Positions 35,206 through 43,259 of a stretch of DNA of 48,130 nucleotides are shown piece by piece. The notes beneath the pieces were generated by a model. That model was not told the origin of the DNA. It did no database searches and saw only the letters and a list, made by a program, of their open reading frames with translations. The stretch covers positions 1 to 48,130 of the forward strand of contig CACXKA010000016.1 in NCBI GenBank assembly GCA_902768125.1, given 5' to 3'. The stretch is from an uncultured Bacteroidales bacterium (GTDB lineage Bacteria > Bacteroidota > Bacteroidia > Bacteroidales > Bacteroidaceae). The translations under genes and the position numbers were made by a program. Position 1 is the stretch's first letter. Every line of letters starts with the position of its first letter.

Positions 35206-35808
35206 TTATCTCAAATCCACGACTTCCACGTTGGGATAGTTCTTCTTGTTGAATTGGAACGTGGCGTTCGTGTATTTCTGATTCTTCAGGAACGAGTTGC
35301 AACGGATGGTCGTCACATCACCCTTCGAGGAAGTCATGGTGATGACAGTCGGGTACTTCGTCGATTTGTTGAGACGCACCACCACTTTCTTGAAAGGACT
35401 GCCACTCTTGCCAGTCAGCAGTACCTCATGTTCCTTCGTCGTGCTCTTTCCCATCTTGGCTGTGTAGCCTTTCTTGTAGAACGACAGGAAGGCATAGGGA
35501 TTCATCTTCGCCACAGCATCAGCTGATGGATTCGTCACATTCACCTCGTCATTCGCCTTCACATAAGTCCACATCGTCTTGCCGTCAAACCAAGTGATGG
35601 TGCCGCCCATATTGATGACAAACTTCTGTTTTTGCAGTTTGATGTAGCCCGTTGAGGCTCCACCCTCCGCTTCGAGCGTGAACCCAATCTTCACATTGCC
35701 TGCAGCCCTCAAGGTCGCAGCCGACTTGTCCAGCAACTGAGTCGCATTCTGTGCGTAAGACATCATTGCCAGTACAAGCACCATCCATGTCACTATAATC
35801 TTCTTCAT
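35206..35808 (-). CDS. LolA-like outer-membrane lipoprotein carrier family protein
   Basis: 200 residues. Signal peptide MKKIIVTWMVLVLAMMSYAQ, then NATQLLDKSAATLRAAGNVK, the typical opening of LolA-like proteins, and a half-open beta barrel (GYIKLQKQKFVINMGGTITW, FDGKTMWTYVKANDEVNV). LolA ferries lipoproteins through the periplasm. In Bacteroidetes such a gene commonly follows ftsK, as here. The ATG at 35808 opens on the signal peptide and is preferred over one 15 bases upstream. Confidence 0.88.
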   Translation of the reverse strand: MKKIIVTWMVLVLAMMSYAQNATQLLDKSAATLRAAGNVKIGFTLEAEGGASTGYIKLQKQKFVINMGGTITWFDGKTMWTYVKANDEVNVTNPSADAVAKMNPYAFLSFYKKGYTAKMGKSTTKEHEVLLTGKSGSPFKKVVVRLNKSTKYPTVITMTSSKGDVTTIRCNSFLKNQKYTNATFQFNKKNYPNVEVVDLR

Positions 35809-35811
35809 AAT

Positions 35812-35839
35812 CTCAAAACTCAAAACTCAAACCCCTAAA
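35812..35839 (+). repeat. 7-bp tandem repeat (CTCAAAA) between ftsK and the LolA-like gene
   Basis: CTCAAAA, CTCAAAA, CTCAAAC, CCCTAAA. The last unit runs into the ftsK stop codon. Confidence 0.65.
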
Positions 35840-38342
35840 GGTTATTCAACAAACTCTCTAATGTCATTGGGTCTTTAATCAGCACCTCACGAGGCTTTGC
35901 GCCCACCTGTGGACCAACCACACCCATTCGCTCCAACTGGTCCATGATCTTGCCGGCACGGTTGTAGCCAATCGAGTAGTTGCGCTGAATCATGGAAGTG
36001 GAACCACTCTGGTTGCTCACCACAAACTTTGCCACATCGGCAAACATTGGATCCAAGTGTCCCTTGTCCATCGGACCCATGGCACCACCCTCACTTTCTG
36101 GGTCAGCCACTTCAGGCAGATACAATGGATGCAAGAAGGACTGCTGCTTGGCGATGTAAGAACAGATGTCATTCACCTCAGGTGTATCGACAAACGCACA
36201 CTGTACACGAACAGGTTCTGCACTGCCCAGATACAGCATGTCGCCCTTACCAATCAATTGGTTCGCACCAGCACGGTCGAGAATCACACGAGAGTCCATC
36301 ATTGAACTTACCTTGAACGCGATTCGGGTTGGGAAGTTCGCCTTGATGGCACCACTAATGATGCTTGCCTGAGGACGCTGGGTGGCGATAATCATGTGGA
36401 TACCGACGGCACGAGCCAACTGGGCAATACGACAAATCGGCAATTCCACTTCCTTGCCAGCCGTCATGATCAAGTCACCAAACTCATCCACAATCACCAC
36501 GATGTATGGCATGAATTCATGTCCGTGTTCTGGATTCAGCTGACGGCTCTTGAACATCTCATTGTATTCCTTGATGGTTCTTGCATGAGCACGCTTCAGG
36601 AGGTCATAACGAGTGTCCATCAACGCACACAGCGAGTTGAGGGTCTTCACTACCTTCTGCACATCTGTGATGATACATTCCTCCTCCTCTTCCAGACGAG
36701 CCAGGAAGTGATTTTCTATCGGGCTGTAGATGCTGAACTCCACCTTCTTGGGGTCCACCATCACAATCTTCAGTTCTGATGGGTGTTTCTTGTAGAGCAA
36801 GGAAGTCACGATGGCGTTCAAGCCGACAGACTTACCCTGACCTGTCGCACCTGCCACCAACAAGTGGGGAGCCTTCGCCAAGTCGAACATGAAGACTTCA
36901 TTGCTGATGGTCTTACCGATGGCACAAGGCAGTTCCATCTTGCTCTCTTGATAGACGCGGCTGTTGATGACGCTCTCCATCGACACGATGCACTTCTTCT
37001 TGTTTGGCACCTCAATACCAATCGTGCCTCTACCAGGAATGGGTGCAATGATACGGATACCTTCTGCTGCCAACGACAGGGCGATGTCGTCTTCCAAGTT
37101 ACGGATTCTGCTGATGCGCGTACCCTCTGAAGGCACAATCTCGTACAACGTGATGGTAGGACCAATCGTTGCCTTGATGCTCTTGATTTCCACGCCAAAC
37201 TGCTTCAGCACCTCAATGATGCGGTTCTTGTTCGCATTCTGCTCAAACATGTCAATCTGGGGACCCTGATCGTCAGCCTTCTTCAGCAGATTCAGCGTTG
37301 GGTACTTATAGTGTTCCAAATCCAGTTTCGGGTCATAAGGCGTGTTGATGTCGCCACGCAAAATCTTACCACTTCCCTGCTCCGTCTCGTTCGCCTCAAT
37401 GTCCATCTTGGTGCCCTCGTTCTTGTCCTCAACAGGCTCCGTTGGCTGTTCCTCCACTTCTACAGGGGTTTCCTCTTCCTGTTCTTCCTCGTCGTCATCC
37501 TTCTCATCTTTGTCACCATCCACAGGGAACACCACCTCCACCGTTTCATCCTCCTTGCCGTCAAACTGAGCCACTTCACCCTCGTCATCAGTTCCGTCAT
37601 TCTCGCTGTCCTCACCCTCTGCATTCTCCTCTTCATCCTCGTCCATATGTCTTCTCATCAGAGATGCCCATCTTCTGGGGCTCATCTTCTTCAAGAATTT
37701 CAGTCGGAACATATCCCTGATCACTTCAATGGTCTTTGCACTCAGATAGATGAGGTACAGCACAGCCGTCACCACCAGCACAGCCAACAAGCCAGGCGTG
37801 CCCACCAACTGCGTGAGAAACTTGACCACCTGGATGCCGTGATTACCACCCAGTTTCACAAAAGAACCTTCGAAAGATGGGAACAGATAACCAAAGGCAG
37901 ACAAGAACACGCTCACCCACAACATCAGCACGGTAAACAAGATGAACTTCCTCACCAACGTGAATTTGAAGATACGCATCATGCGCATCGCCAAGATAAT
38001 CAGGTAAGGAATCATGATGAATGAAGCCAAGCCAAACAAGTTGTTCAGGAAGAAGAACGCAACAATGGCGCCCCACGAACCACATACATTCTTGTAGCGC
38101 AGTTCCGAGTTCAGGGGGTCGGTGTTGTTTTCCAGCAAACTAAAGTCTGCCTCACCCGTGAAGAGATAAGAAACAAACGCCACCAACATGAAGAGGGCAA
38201 ACACGCCAATCAGCAAGCCCACACAGAAAGAGATTGTTTCCCATTTCCCAAAACCGATGAAGAAATCACTCGCCGACAGCTTCTCCTTCTGAGCCGTAGC
38301 GTATTTGTTGTTTTTCTTGTTTTTTCTTTTATTCGTCGCCAT
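35835..38342 (-). CDS. ftsK: DNA translocase FtsK/SpoIIIE
   Basis: 835 residues. Four membrane segments in the first 205 residues, an acidic linker at about 240-330 with long Glu/Asp runs, then the motor: alpha/beta RecA-like domain with Walker A GATGQGKS near 500 and Walker B IVVIVDEFGDLIM, and a C-terminal gamma winged helix (TSMIQRNYSIGYNRAGKIMD, LERMGVVGP) that reads KOPS-like sites. It pumps chromosome ends through the septum and activates XerCD. The start MATNKRKNKKNNKY at 38342 is preferred to a Met nine codons upstream. A TAACTTTG box lies 42 bases upstream. Confidence 0.97.
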   Translation of the reverse strand: MATNKRKNKKNNKYATAQKEKLSASDFFIGFGKWETISFCVGLLIGVFALFMLVAFVSYLFTGEADFSLLENNTDPLNSELRYKNVCGSWGAIVAFFFLNNLFGLASFIMIPYLIILAMRMMRIFKFTLVRKFILFTVLMLWVSVFLSAFGYLFPSFEGSFVKLGGNHGIQVVKFLTQLVGTPGLLAVLVVTAVLYLIYLSAKTIEVIRDMFRLKFLKKMSPRRWASLMRRHMDEDEEENAEGEDSENDGTDDEGEVAQFDGKEDETVEVVFPVDGDKDEKDDDEEEQEEETPVEVEEQPTEPVEDKNEGTKMDIEANETEQGSGKILRGDINTPYDPKLDLEHYKYPTLNLLKKADDQGPQIDMFEQNANKNRIIEVLKQFGVEIKSIKATIGPTITLYEIVPSEGTRISRIRNLEDDIALSLAAEGIRIIAPIPGRGTIGIEVPNKKKCIVSMESVINSRVYQESKMELPCAIGKTISNEVFMFDLAKAPHLLVAGATGQGKSVGLNAIVTSLLYKKHPSELKIVMVDPKKVEFSIYSPIENHFLARLEEEEECIITDVQKVVKTLNSLCALMDTRYDLLKRAHARTIKEYNEMFKSRQLNPEHGHEFMPYIVVIVDEFGDLIMTAGKEVELPICRIAQLARAVGIHMIIATQRPQASIISGAIKANFPTRIAFKVSSMMDSRVILDRAGANQLIGKGDMLYLGSAEPVRVQCAFVDTPEVNDICSYIAKQQSFLHPLYLPEVADPESEGGAMGPMDKGHLDPMFADVAKFVVSNQSGSTSMIQRNYSIGYNRAGKIMDQLERMGVVGPQVGAKPREVLIKDPMTLESLLNNL

Positions 38343-38383
38343 GCAAAAATCGAAGTTATCTTTAGTCAATCAGAAGATATTTG

Positions 38384-38391
38384 CAAAGTTA
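38384..38391 (-). promoter_or_regulatory. -7 box of the ftsK operon
   Basis: Minus strand TAACTTTG; leader of about 35 bases. No exact TTTG at the -33 position. It probably drives ftsK, the LolA-like gene, the DUF5687 gene and the ABC gene. Confidence 0.6.
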
Positions 38392-38460
38392 CAAATTTTT
38401 ATTGAAAATCAAGACTTAAGCACAAAGAATTATTCAAAATTTTTAGAAAAAAAACCTTTT

Positions 38461-38700
38461 TTATTCAATTTTCTTCTCTTCTCCCACCACCAGCAGGACA
38501 ATAATCATCAGCAAAGGCGAGGTCACAAAACTCAGCAGTACCCATAAAGCCACCTCGCGATGACGATCCTCCGCCATCTTGATCACAACAATGTACAAAC
38601 CTGCCGTGATGAGCGCACCCACCAGGATGAAAAACATCAAAAAGACAATCATAATAGCTTCACCTCCCAGCAAAGCCAACACACCTTCGTAGTCACTCAT
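38461..38700 (-). CDS. Small two-segment membrane protein
   Basis: 79 residues. Two long hydrophobic helices (GGEAIMIVFLMFFILVGALI and ALWVLLSFVTSPLLMIIVLL) separated by KMAEDRHREVA. The charged ends (MSDYE, EEKKIE) suggest both termini face the same side. No family recognised. It follows the gene at 38759-39127 by 58 bases and may share its promoter. Confidence 0.65.
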   Translation of the reverse strand: MSDYEGVLALLGGEAIMIVFLMFFILVGALITAGLYIVVIKMAEDRHREVALWVLLSFVTSPLLMIIVLLVVGEEKKIE

Positions 38701-38758
38701 AAGTTCAAGTATTTCATTAATTAAACATATATAATTCTTTCATTTCCACAACCCTTAA

Positions 38759-39127
38759 CTATTCAGCATTCTTTCTATGCTCACGAGTCGCATCATTCTC
38801 CCAAAGCTGAACGGCAAAGTCGGTCAATGCTTTAGGCATCACATTTCCGCTGGTCTGAATATCAGCCCATGAACACAAATCGGCATAGTTCTCATCAATG
38901 ATCATATCCGTGGGTGGTCCGCAGGGACTGTCCTCGCTGTAATAGAGGTGGCGACCTGTATGAATCAACCTGTCTGCATCCACGTCGGAGTCATCCAGCT
39001 GATTCCATATCTCCTCATTGATCTCATAAAGATGATAATCCCCTCTCCACGATCTCTGTGCCGTGTAGAGGTTCCTCTCATCATCATAACAGGCTTTCCA
39101 GCCCAATCCTTTCTTGAAATGCAACAT
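38759..39127 (-). CDS. Small cytoplasmic protein of unknown function
   Basis: 122 residues, acidic and tryptophan-rich (GLGWKACYDDERNLYTAQRS, WRGDYHLYEINEEIWNQLDD). There is no signal peptide or membrane segment. I do not recognise the family. A full consensus promoter lies 65-95 bases upstream, which supports expression. Confidence 0.65.
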   Translation of the reverse strand: MLHFKKGLGWKACYDDERNLYTAQRSWRGDYHLYEINEEIWNQLDDSDVDADRLIHTGRHLYYSEDSPCGPPTDMIIDENYADLCSWADIQTSGNVMPKALTDFAVQLWENDATREHRKNAE

Positions 39128-39191
39128 ATTCTTTTAGCAGTTTTTCCCAGACAAACGGGACAAGAAACAGAAGCCATTATATTTACAATTG

Positions 39192-39222
39192 CAAAGGTAA
39201 TACAATTATACAACACTGCAAA
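39192..39222 (-). promoter_or_regulatory. Promoter of the two small genes at 38461-39127
   Basis: On the minus strand TTTG (39219-39222) and TACCTTTG (39192-39199), 19 bases apart. Confidence 0.7.
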
Positions 39223-39271
39223 ACAAAACCACAAAAAAAAGAAAGCCGATTCTCAAGAACCGACTTCCTTC

Positions 39272-39299
39272 TTTAACCTATAACCGTTAACCGTTATCC
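39272..39299 (+). repeat. 7-bp tandem repeat (GTTAACC type) at the end of the P5-like gene
   Basis: TTTAACC, TATAACC, GTTAACC, GTTATCC. The part 39278-39298 is the exact reverse complement of 2390-2410. As at that site, it lies at the 3' end of a gene; the last unit overlaps the P5-like gene's stop codon. Confidence 0.7.
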
Positions 39300-39800
39300 A
39301 AACGCTAAAGCGTACCCTTTCCTTATCTCTTCCCTCCTAATCAGGTCAGCACACCCTACCCCATCTTCCACCAGTGCCATCGCTCGGACGAGTTCGCAAG
39401 CCCAGTAGGTGTCGTCGTTTTCAAGGCTGCCGATGGAAAGGATGAAGTTGGGTGGAACGTCCATCTCCTTGCATACCCTGTCGATGTACGCCTGCGTGGC
39501 GTTCTCGTTGGGTGGTGCCCACCGCTCGATGATGGTACGGACGGTCGTTCGGTGGTACTTGACTCGGTAGGTTCTCAGCAGTCGGAAGGCAGCCCTGTAG
39601 CCCCATTCCATTGCCTTGAACTGATAAAAACTCTTGTCGTTCTGCTCTTTCAACAGACCGTTGACCTTCGGTCGAAAGCCTTCACGCTCGGCAGAGTTCA
39701 AGCAAGTTTGACTCTGCTCTTGCTCAACCAGGCCTTTCCATTGATCCTTACCTTTGCGGATATTCAACGGATTGCAATTTCTTAAACCTCTTGGAATCAT
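39294..39800 (-). CDS. Structural protein P5-like / phage-type virion or lysis protein
   Basis: 168 residues. RGLRNCNPLNIRKGKDQWKG at the start, YQFKAMEWGYRAAFRLLRTY in the middle and RTIIERWAPPNENATQAYID later are the three conserved blocks of a family found in phage virions and in Bacteroidales mobile regions (often called structural protein P5). The role is uncertain: a cell-wall-degrading virion domain is one idea. The ATG at 39800 (MIPRGLRN) fits the family start. It lies 57 bases after the DUF3987 gene and is probably the last gene of that operon. Confidence 0.75.
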   Translation of the reverse strand: MIPRGLRNCNPLNIRKGKDQWKGLVEQEQSQTCLNSAEREGFRPKVNGLLKEQNDKSFYQFKAMEWGYRAAFRLLRTYRVKYHRTTVRTIIERWAPPNENATQAYIDRVCKEMDVPPNFILSIGSLENDDTYWACELVRAMALVEDGVGCADLIRREEIRKGYALAFG

Positions 39801-39857
39801 AATTTCTATTATTTTTAATTTGAAAACCTTAATGTCCAAAGTGAGTAAGTGAGTAAC

Positions 39858-42308
39858 CTAAGGCAACTCACGTACCATCTTCTTGTATATGCCATACTTC
39901 ACTTTCTCTACCATACCATCTTTTTGAAAGCGGATGATAGCACGCGAAGCGCTCTGTTGAGAACATCCAAACACATCCATAAATTGCTGTGTCTTGAACT
40001 CCTCAGGCAGCTTCCTGAAGCACTCGTCATAGCGTGTGGTGCGTCTCCTCACGATGAACTCCTTGTTCTGGTCGGCGTAGTAGTTGAATGCCATCTCGCC
40101 AAAGAAGAACTGCTGGCACTTGTACTGAATTTCCATCGCCAAGCGGCAGAGTTGTTTATCCCTTTCATCCATCGTCAGCGTCTTCGACTCCTGCCACTCG
40201 TCCCAATGGCGCATCAGGATGAAAGGCAGCGAGACACCGATACCGTAGTATGGGATTCGCTTCAGGATGGTCCTGTCTGCCTTGTCACCATTGAACTCTG
40301 CGATTTCCAAGCGGCTGCTCTGCCAGTCGAAGGTCTCATCGTTCAGCGGCTCTATGGGCAGTTCACCTTCCACCTTGTCGAGTCTATAAGCCCAAGTCTT
40401 CAAGGTCTCGTTGGCATTGGGATCCACTTGCTGGTGTCGCTTCGCCATGCCCTTGTCAGGCAGTGGAATCACCGCCAGTCGGGTGCTCATACCCGTGCCG
40501 AAATTCCGTTGGTTCACCTTCCTGTGCAGGGCGTATGGAGTGCCTGTATAGATGAAGTTCCAATAGATGTTGAACATACCCGTGTAGCTCTCCTGATTGG
40601 CATACATCTGACCCTCCTCCTCGTTGTGAAAGGCTTTCAGCTCCATGATCTCGCGGTCTTTCCAGTCACCACCCTTGTTCTGCTTGGTGACGTTATCCAG
40701 TTCCGCATCGAACGAGAACATGTGGAGGTTCAGAGGCTGACCTTGCACCTTCTCCACAGCCGCATTCATGTGTCGGATAAACTCACCCGTAGACGTTCTT
40801 GCCGGGTGCACGCGAATACCCACCACAGGACGCTTCAGCGCATCGCCTTTCTGGGCTTTCGTGCTGGTGGTTCGTTCCGTCCTGCCATCCTTGTATCGGT
40901 TCACCGCATCAATCAGGCATTGGTCAGCCTGAATCATCGGGTCGGCAATCTTCTTGTAGAACTTCTCCACGATGTTCTTGCCAGCACCCGGGTCACCGAT
41001 GATGAAGATGCAGTAGTTCAACCTGCGCACAATCTCAGGCTCGTACCAGAAATGATAGAAAGCCCTTGTCATCAATGTGCCGAACAATGCCGCACTCGAA
41101 AACCACACCGCAGGCAACTTGTGCGGATGCACATTCTGGAACAGCTCCTTCATGCAGGGATAATACGCTGCCAGCTCTTGCAGTTCCTCTGCCCACTTGT
41201 CGAGGGGAAGCGTGCCGTAAACATCATCCTCGGATTTGAGGTTGGAGGTTGGAGTTTTGAGGTTTTTTTCTTCGGCTCCTGTAGCTTTGAGGGCTTCTTT
41301 CATCCGCTTGGGAATACCCTTCAGGAATTCGTAGCCTTGCGCGCTCTTCACGGTGGTAGCCACATCCTCACCCCGTTCCTCGATGATTTCCTGCACAAAT
41401 GGCGTTTCACGCAGAATCTGCTCTATCAGCTTCGCATCGTTGTCGGTGATGTAGCGCAGATGGTCCGCCAGCACCAACGATGTCCTGTGCCTGTCACCTT
41501 GTTCAATCTTCTTGCCGCCAATCCACGCTTCCACGATCTTCTGATACGGAACACTGTGATATGAAAGTTGAGAGTTGAGAGTTGAAAGTTGAGAGTTAGA
41601 GTTATCACTTGAACCTTGAACCTCTTGAACTTTTGAACCCTCCACTTTTTTCGTCGGCTGGCTATTACCCGCATGATACGCTTCGTTGTATTTCTCTCCG
41701 AAGGCATCGTCCTGATAGGAAATCAGTCGTTCTTCGTCAAGATAGATGACATCGTCACGCGTGGTTAGGAACGCACCTCGGCTGGCATCCTTGCAGCTCT
41801 CGTCAGGGTTCAGTCCCAGCTTCTGCGAGAAATCAATCTGGTTGTCTATCAGGTTGCCGACTGCTGCATCTGCCATAAACACCACCTTCAATCCTTGTGC
41901 CGAAGGAGTGACGTACACAAAAAGTATTCGCTTTTTATCCTCCTCACTCAGTTTGGCAAAAGCCTCTTCCCACACCTTGCGGGGGTCTCCCTCGATGTGG
42001 TCAAAGTCAATGACGCACAAACCGTTCAGTCGGCAATGCTTCTGATTCCGCCAAGTGCCGCGTTTCGTGGTCTTCTCCCCTGTACGTTTATTCTCGAACA
42101 CCTTGTCCGATTCATCATAGGTGGCGATGAAAATCACAAACGGCAGACTCTTCTTCTTCGCATCGTAGGTCTTCTTGTCGCCTTTGGCAAGTGCCTCCCT
42201 TGCCTCCTTCACTTTCCTGAAGGTTTCAGGCGCCGAAATGAGCGCCCGAAACCGTTCAGCTGTCACTACTTCAGTTTGCACACCGAAGCTTCGTTGATAA
42301 CAAAACAT
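39858..42308 (-). CDS. VirE N-terminal/BT4734-like and DUF3987 protein (primase-helicase-like)
   Basis: 816 residues. The N-terminal part (about 1-190: SLPFVIFIATYDESDKV, NGLCVIDFDHIEGDPRKVWE, FVYVTPSAQGLKVVF) is the BT4734-like/VirE_N domain, related to primase folds. The C-terminal part (about 360-720) is DUF3987, a helicase-like ATPase with Walker A IIGDPGAGKN near 440. The linker contains two heptad-repeat arrays read as low-complexity peptide (NSQLSTLNSQLS and NLKTPTSNLK). Such genes are scattered through Bacteroidales genomes and thought to replicate or maintain mobile DNA; experimental data are lacking as far as I know. It overlaps the preceding gene by 43 bases. Confidence 0.85.
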   Translation of the reverse strand: MFCYQRSFGVQTEVVTAERFRALISAPETFRKVKEAREALAKGDKKTYDAKKKSLPFVIFIATYDESDKVFENKRTGEKTTKRGTWRNQKHCRLNGLCVIDFDHIEGDPRKVWEEAFAKLSEEDKKRILFVYVTPSAQGLKVVFMADAAVGNLIDNQIDFSQKLGLNPDESCKDASRGAFLTTRDDVIYLDEERLISYQDDAFGEKYNEAYHAGNSQPTKKVEGSKVQEVQGSSDNSNSQLSTLNSQLSYHSVPYQKIVEAWIGGKKIEQGDRHRTSLVLADHLRYITDNDAKLIEQILRETPFVQEIIEERGEDVATTVKSAQGYEFLKGIPKRMKEALKATGAEEKNLKTPTSNLKSEDDVYGTLPLDKWAEELQELAAYYPCMKELFQNVHPHKLPAVWFSSAALFGTLMTRAFYHFWYEPEIVRRLNYCIFIIGDPGAGKNIVEKFYKKIADPMIQADQCLIDAVNRYKDGRTERTTSTKAQKGDALKRPVVGIRVHPARTSTGEFIRHMNAAVEKVQGQPLNLHMFSFDAELDNVTKQNKGGDWKDREIMELKAFHNEEEGQMYANQESYTGMFNIYWNFIYTGTPYALHRKVNQRNFGTGMSTRLAVIPLPDKGMAKRHQQVDPNANETLKTWAYRLDKVEGELPIEPLNDETFDWQSSRLEIAEFNGDKADRTILKRIPYYGIGVSLPFILMRHWDEWQESKTLTMDERDKQLCRLAMEIQYKCQQFFFGEMAFNYYADQNKEFIVRRRTTRYDECFRKLPEEFKTQQFMDVFGCSQQSASRAIIRFQKDGMVEKVKYGIYKKMVRELP
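41238..41265 (+). repeat. 7-bp tandem repeat inside the DUF3987 gene, array 1
   Basis: GAGGTTG, GAGGTTG, GAGTTTT, GAGGTTT on the plus strand. It lies in the linker just before the DUF3987 domain. Confidence 0.75.
41564..41598 (+). repeat. 7-bp tandem repeat inside the DUF3987 gene, array 2
   Basis: AAAGTTG, AGAGTTG, AGAGTTG, AAAGTTG, AGAGTTA. It is followed by further TTGAACC-type units to about 41640. Read on the coding strand it gives the 7-residue peptide period TLNSQLS, because three 7-base units make seven codons. Confidence 0.8.
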
Positions 42309-42733
42309 TTGTCAATCTTGCTGGTTAGGTTGTACAACTCTCTCCTTACGTCAATCAATCCTTTCGCCTCGAAAGTGAGCCATGCCACCACCTGACGTTC
42401 CTTGGCTGCGAAGCGCACCTTCACGTTGTCCTCATTCAGCAGGAACTCCCCATCCGGCATCTGTGGCTCCTCAATTTCCATGTCCTTCGTCAGCTTTGCC
42501 AGTTCCTTGTGGAAGAAGGCGACCTTGTCAGGCACGTCCTCCGGACATTTCAGCTCGATACATGTCAGCGGACTCTTGCCGTTCGTCACATACCGCTTCG
42601 ACTTGCCCACTTTCTTCACATCCTTCTGTGTGGGTTCACCAGGGGCTTGTGGTGTCACCTCAATCGAGTTGTCGTCATACACATGCGTGTTCGACTTAAA
42701 CGATTTCACTAATTTCTTTCCCATAACTTTCAT
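42266..42733 (-). CDS. Unknown protein of the DUF3987 module
   Basis: 155 residues from the first ATG, or 152 from MGKKLVKSF at 42724; the choice is open. Basic N-terminus (MGKKLVKSFKSNTHVYDDNS, KKVGKSKRYVTNGKSPLTCI), then a mixed domain (DGEFLLNEDNVKVRFAAKER, QVVAWLTFEAKGLIDVRREL). No membrane segment. Conserved position between the OB-like and primase-helicase-like genes suggests a DNA-handling or accessory role, but I do not recognise the family. The last 43 bases overlap the start of the next gene, which suggests translational coupling. Confidence 0.65.
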   Translation of the reverse strand: MKVMGKKLVKSFKSNTHVYDDNSIEVTPQAPGEPTQKDVKKVGKSKRYVTNGKSPLTCIELKCPEDVPDKVAFFHKELAKLTKDMEIEEPQMPDGEFLLNEDNVKVRFAAKERQVVAWLTFEAKGLIDVRRELYNLTSKIDKCFVINEASVCKLK

Positions 42734-42762
42734 TCTTTCATTTTTTCATTCTTTCATTTTCA
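42731..42762 (+). repeat. 8-bp tandem repeat (CATTCTTT) between two module genes
   Basis: CATTCTTT, CATTTTTT, CATTCTTT, CATTTTCA. On the minus strand it gives a purine-rich leader (GAAAGAATG) that includes the start codon at 42731-42733. Confidence 0.55.
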
Positions 42763-42763
42763 A

Positions 42764-43057
42764 TCACGCCACATTAATTTTGTCCACATAAATTGTCGTT
42801 GCCTGCATGGATTCACCAGTCTTCTCCGACGTCCAGTTTCTCACCACCATAGAGCACTGCACCCTGTAGAGGTAGTTCTTGTCGTACTGTGGACAGGTCA
42901 CAGCTCGTTCGCCTGTCACCTCGCCCAAGAACGTGTCGATACCATCAGTCAGCTTGAAAGTGACGGCATTCATCACCTTCTCCTGACCCGTCTTCTTGTC
43001 GGTGTACTTCCTTGTGGAAAGTGCCGACTGCTCCAAAATTCTAACAGTCTTTTCCAT
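42764..43057 (-). CDS. Small OB-fold-like protein, possible single-strand DNA binder
   Basis: 97 residues. The order of strands and the C-terminal pattern (NAVTFKLTDGIDTFLGEV, YLYRVQCSMVVRNWTSEKTG, MQATTIYVDKINVA) is reminiscent of SSB-type OB folds, where a WxSExTGExxxxT-like loop precedes the last strand. It is shorter than SSB and lacks its acidic tail. This is fold-level inference by eye. It is the first gene behind the promoter at 43128-43159 and lies upstream of the unknown and primase-helicase-like genes. Confidence 0.55.
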   Translation of the reverse strand: MEKTVRILEQSALSTRKYTDKKTGQEKVMNAVTFKLTDGIDTFLGEVTGERAVTCPQYDKNYLYRVQCSMVVRNWTSEKTGESMQATTIYVDKINVA

Positions 43058-43127
43058 AAATCATAAACTATTTTGAATGATTAAACTCTTGAACCTTTTC
43101 CTTCTGTCGTTTTCCTTGATGACGATG

Positions 43128-43159
43128 CAAAGGTAGGGACACAAAAATAACCTTGCAAC
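43128..43159 (-). promoter_or_regulatory. Promoter of the accessory module
   Basis: On the minus strand TACCTTTG (43128-43135) with GTTG (43156-43159) 20 bases upstream, three of four matches to TTTG. Leader of about 65 bases to the ATG at 43057. Confidence 0.65.
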
Positions 43160-43176
43160 GAAATGTCACAAGGTTA
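43148..43176. promoter_or_regulatory. Perfect inverted repeat over the -33 box, candidate operator
   Basis: TAACCTTG (43148-43155) and CAAGGTTA (43169-43176) are exact reverse complements with a 13-base centre; the half-site centres are 21 bases apart, two helical turns. The -33 element sits directly beside the first arm, so a bound dimer would block the promoter. Confidence 0.6.
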
Positions 43177-43183
43177 CATGGTG

Positions 43184-43233
43184 GTTAAGGAGAGTTAAGC
43201 AGCGTTAAGGGGAATTAAGGAGAGTTAAGCCGA
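43184..43233 (+). repeat. Five direct 10-bp repeats (GTTAAGgaga), iteron-like
   Basis: GTTAAGGAGA, GTTAAGCAGC, GTTAAGGGGA, ATTAAGGAGA, GTTAAGCCGA. The first six bases are conserved in all but one position. The period equals about one helical turn, so all sites face one side of the DNA. They lie upstream of the module promoter. Confidence 0.75.
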
Positions 43234-43259
43234 TTGTAAAGTCTGCTTGCCAATTCGTC

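Noticed and set aside
39849-41564. A 571-codon open frame on the plus strand
   Set aside because: It is fully antisense to the VirE/DUF3987 gene, whose domains are clear. The frame gives His- and Leu-rich protein without recognisable motifs, as expected of a shadow.
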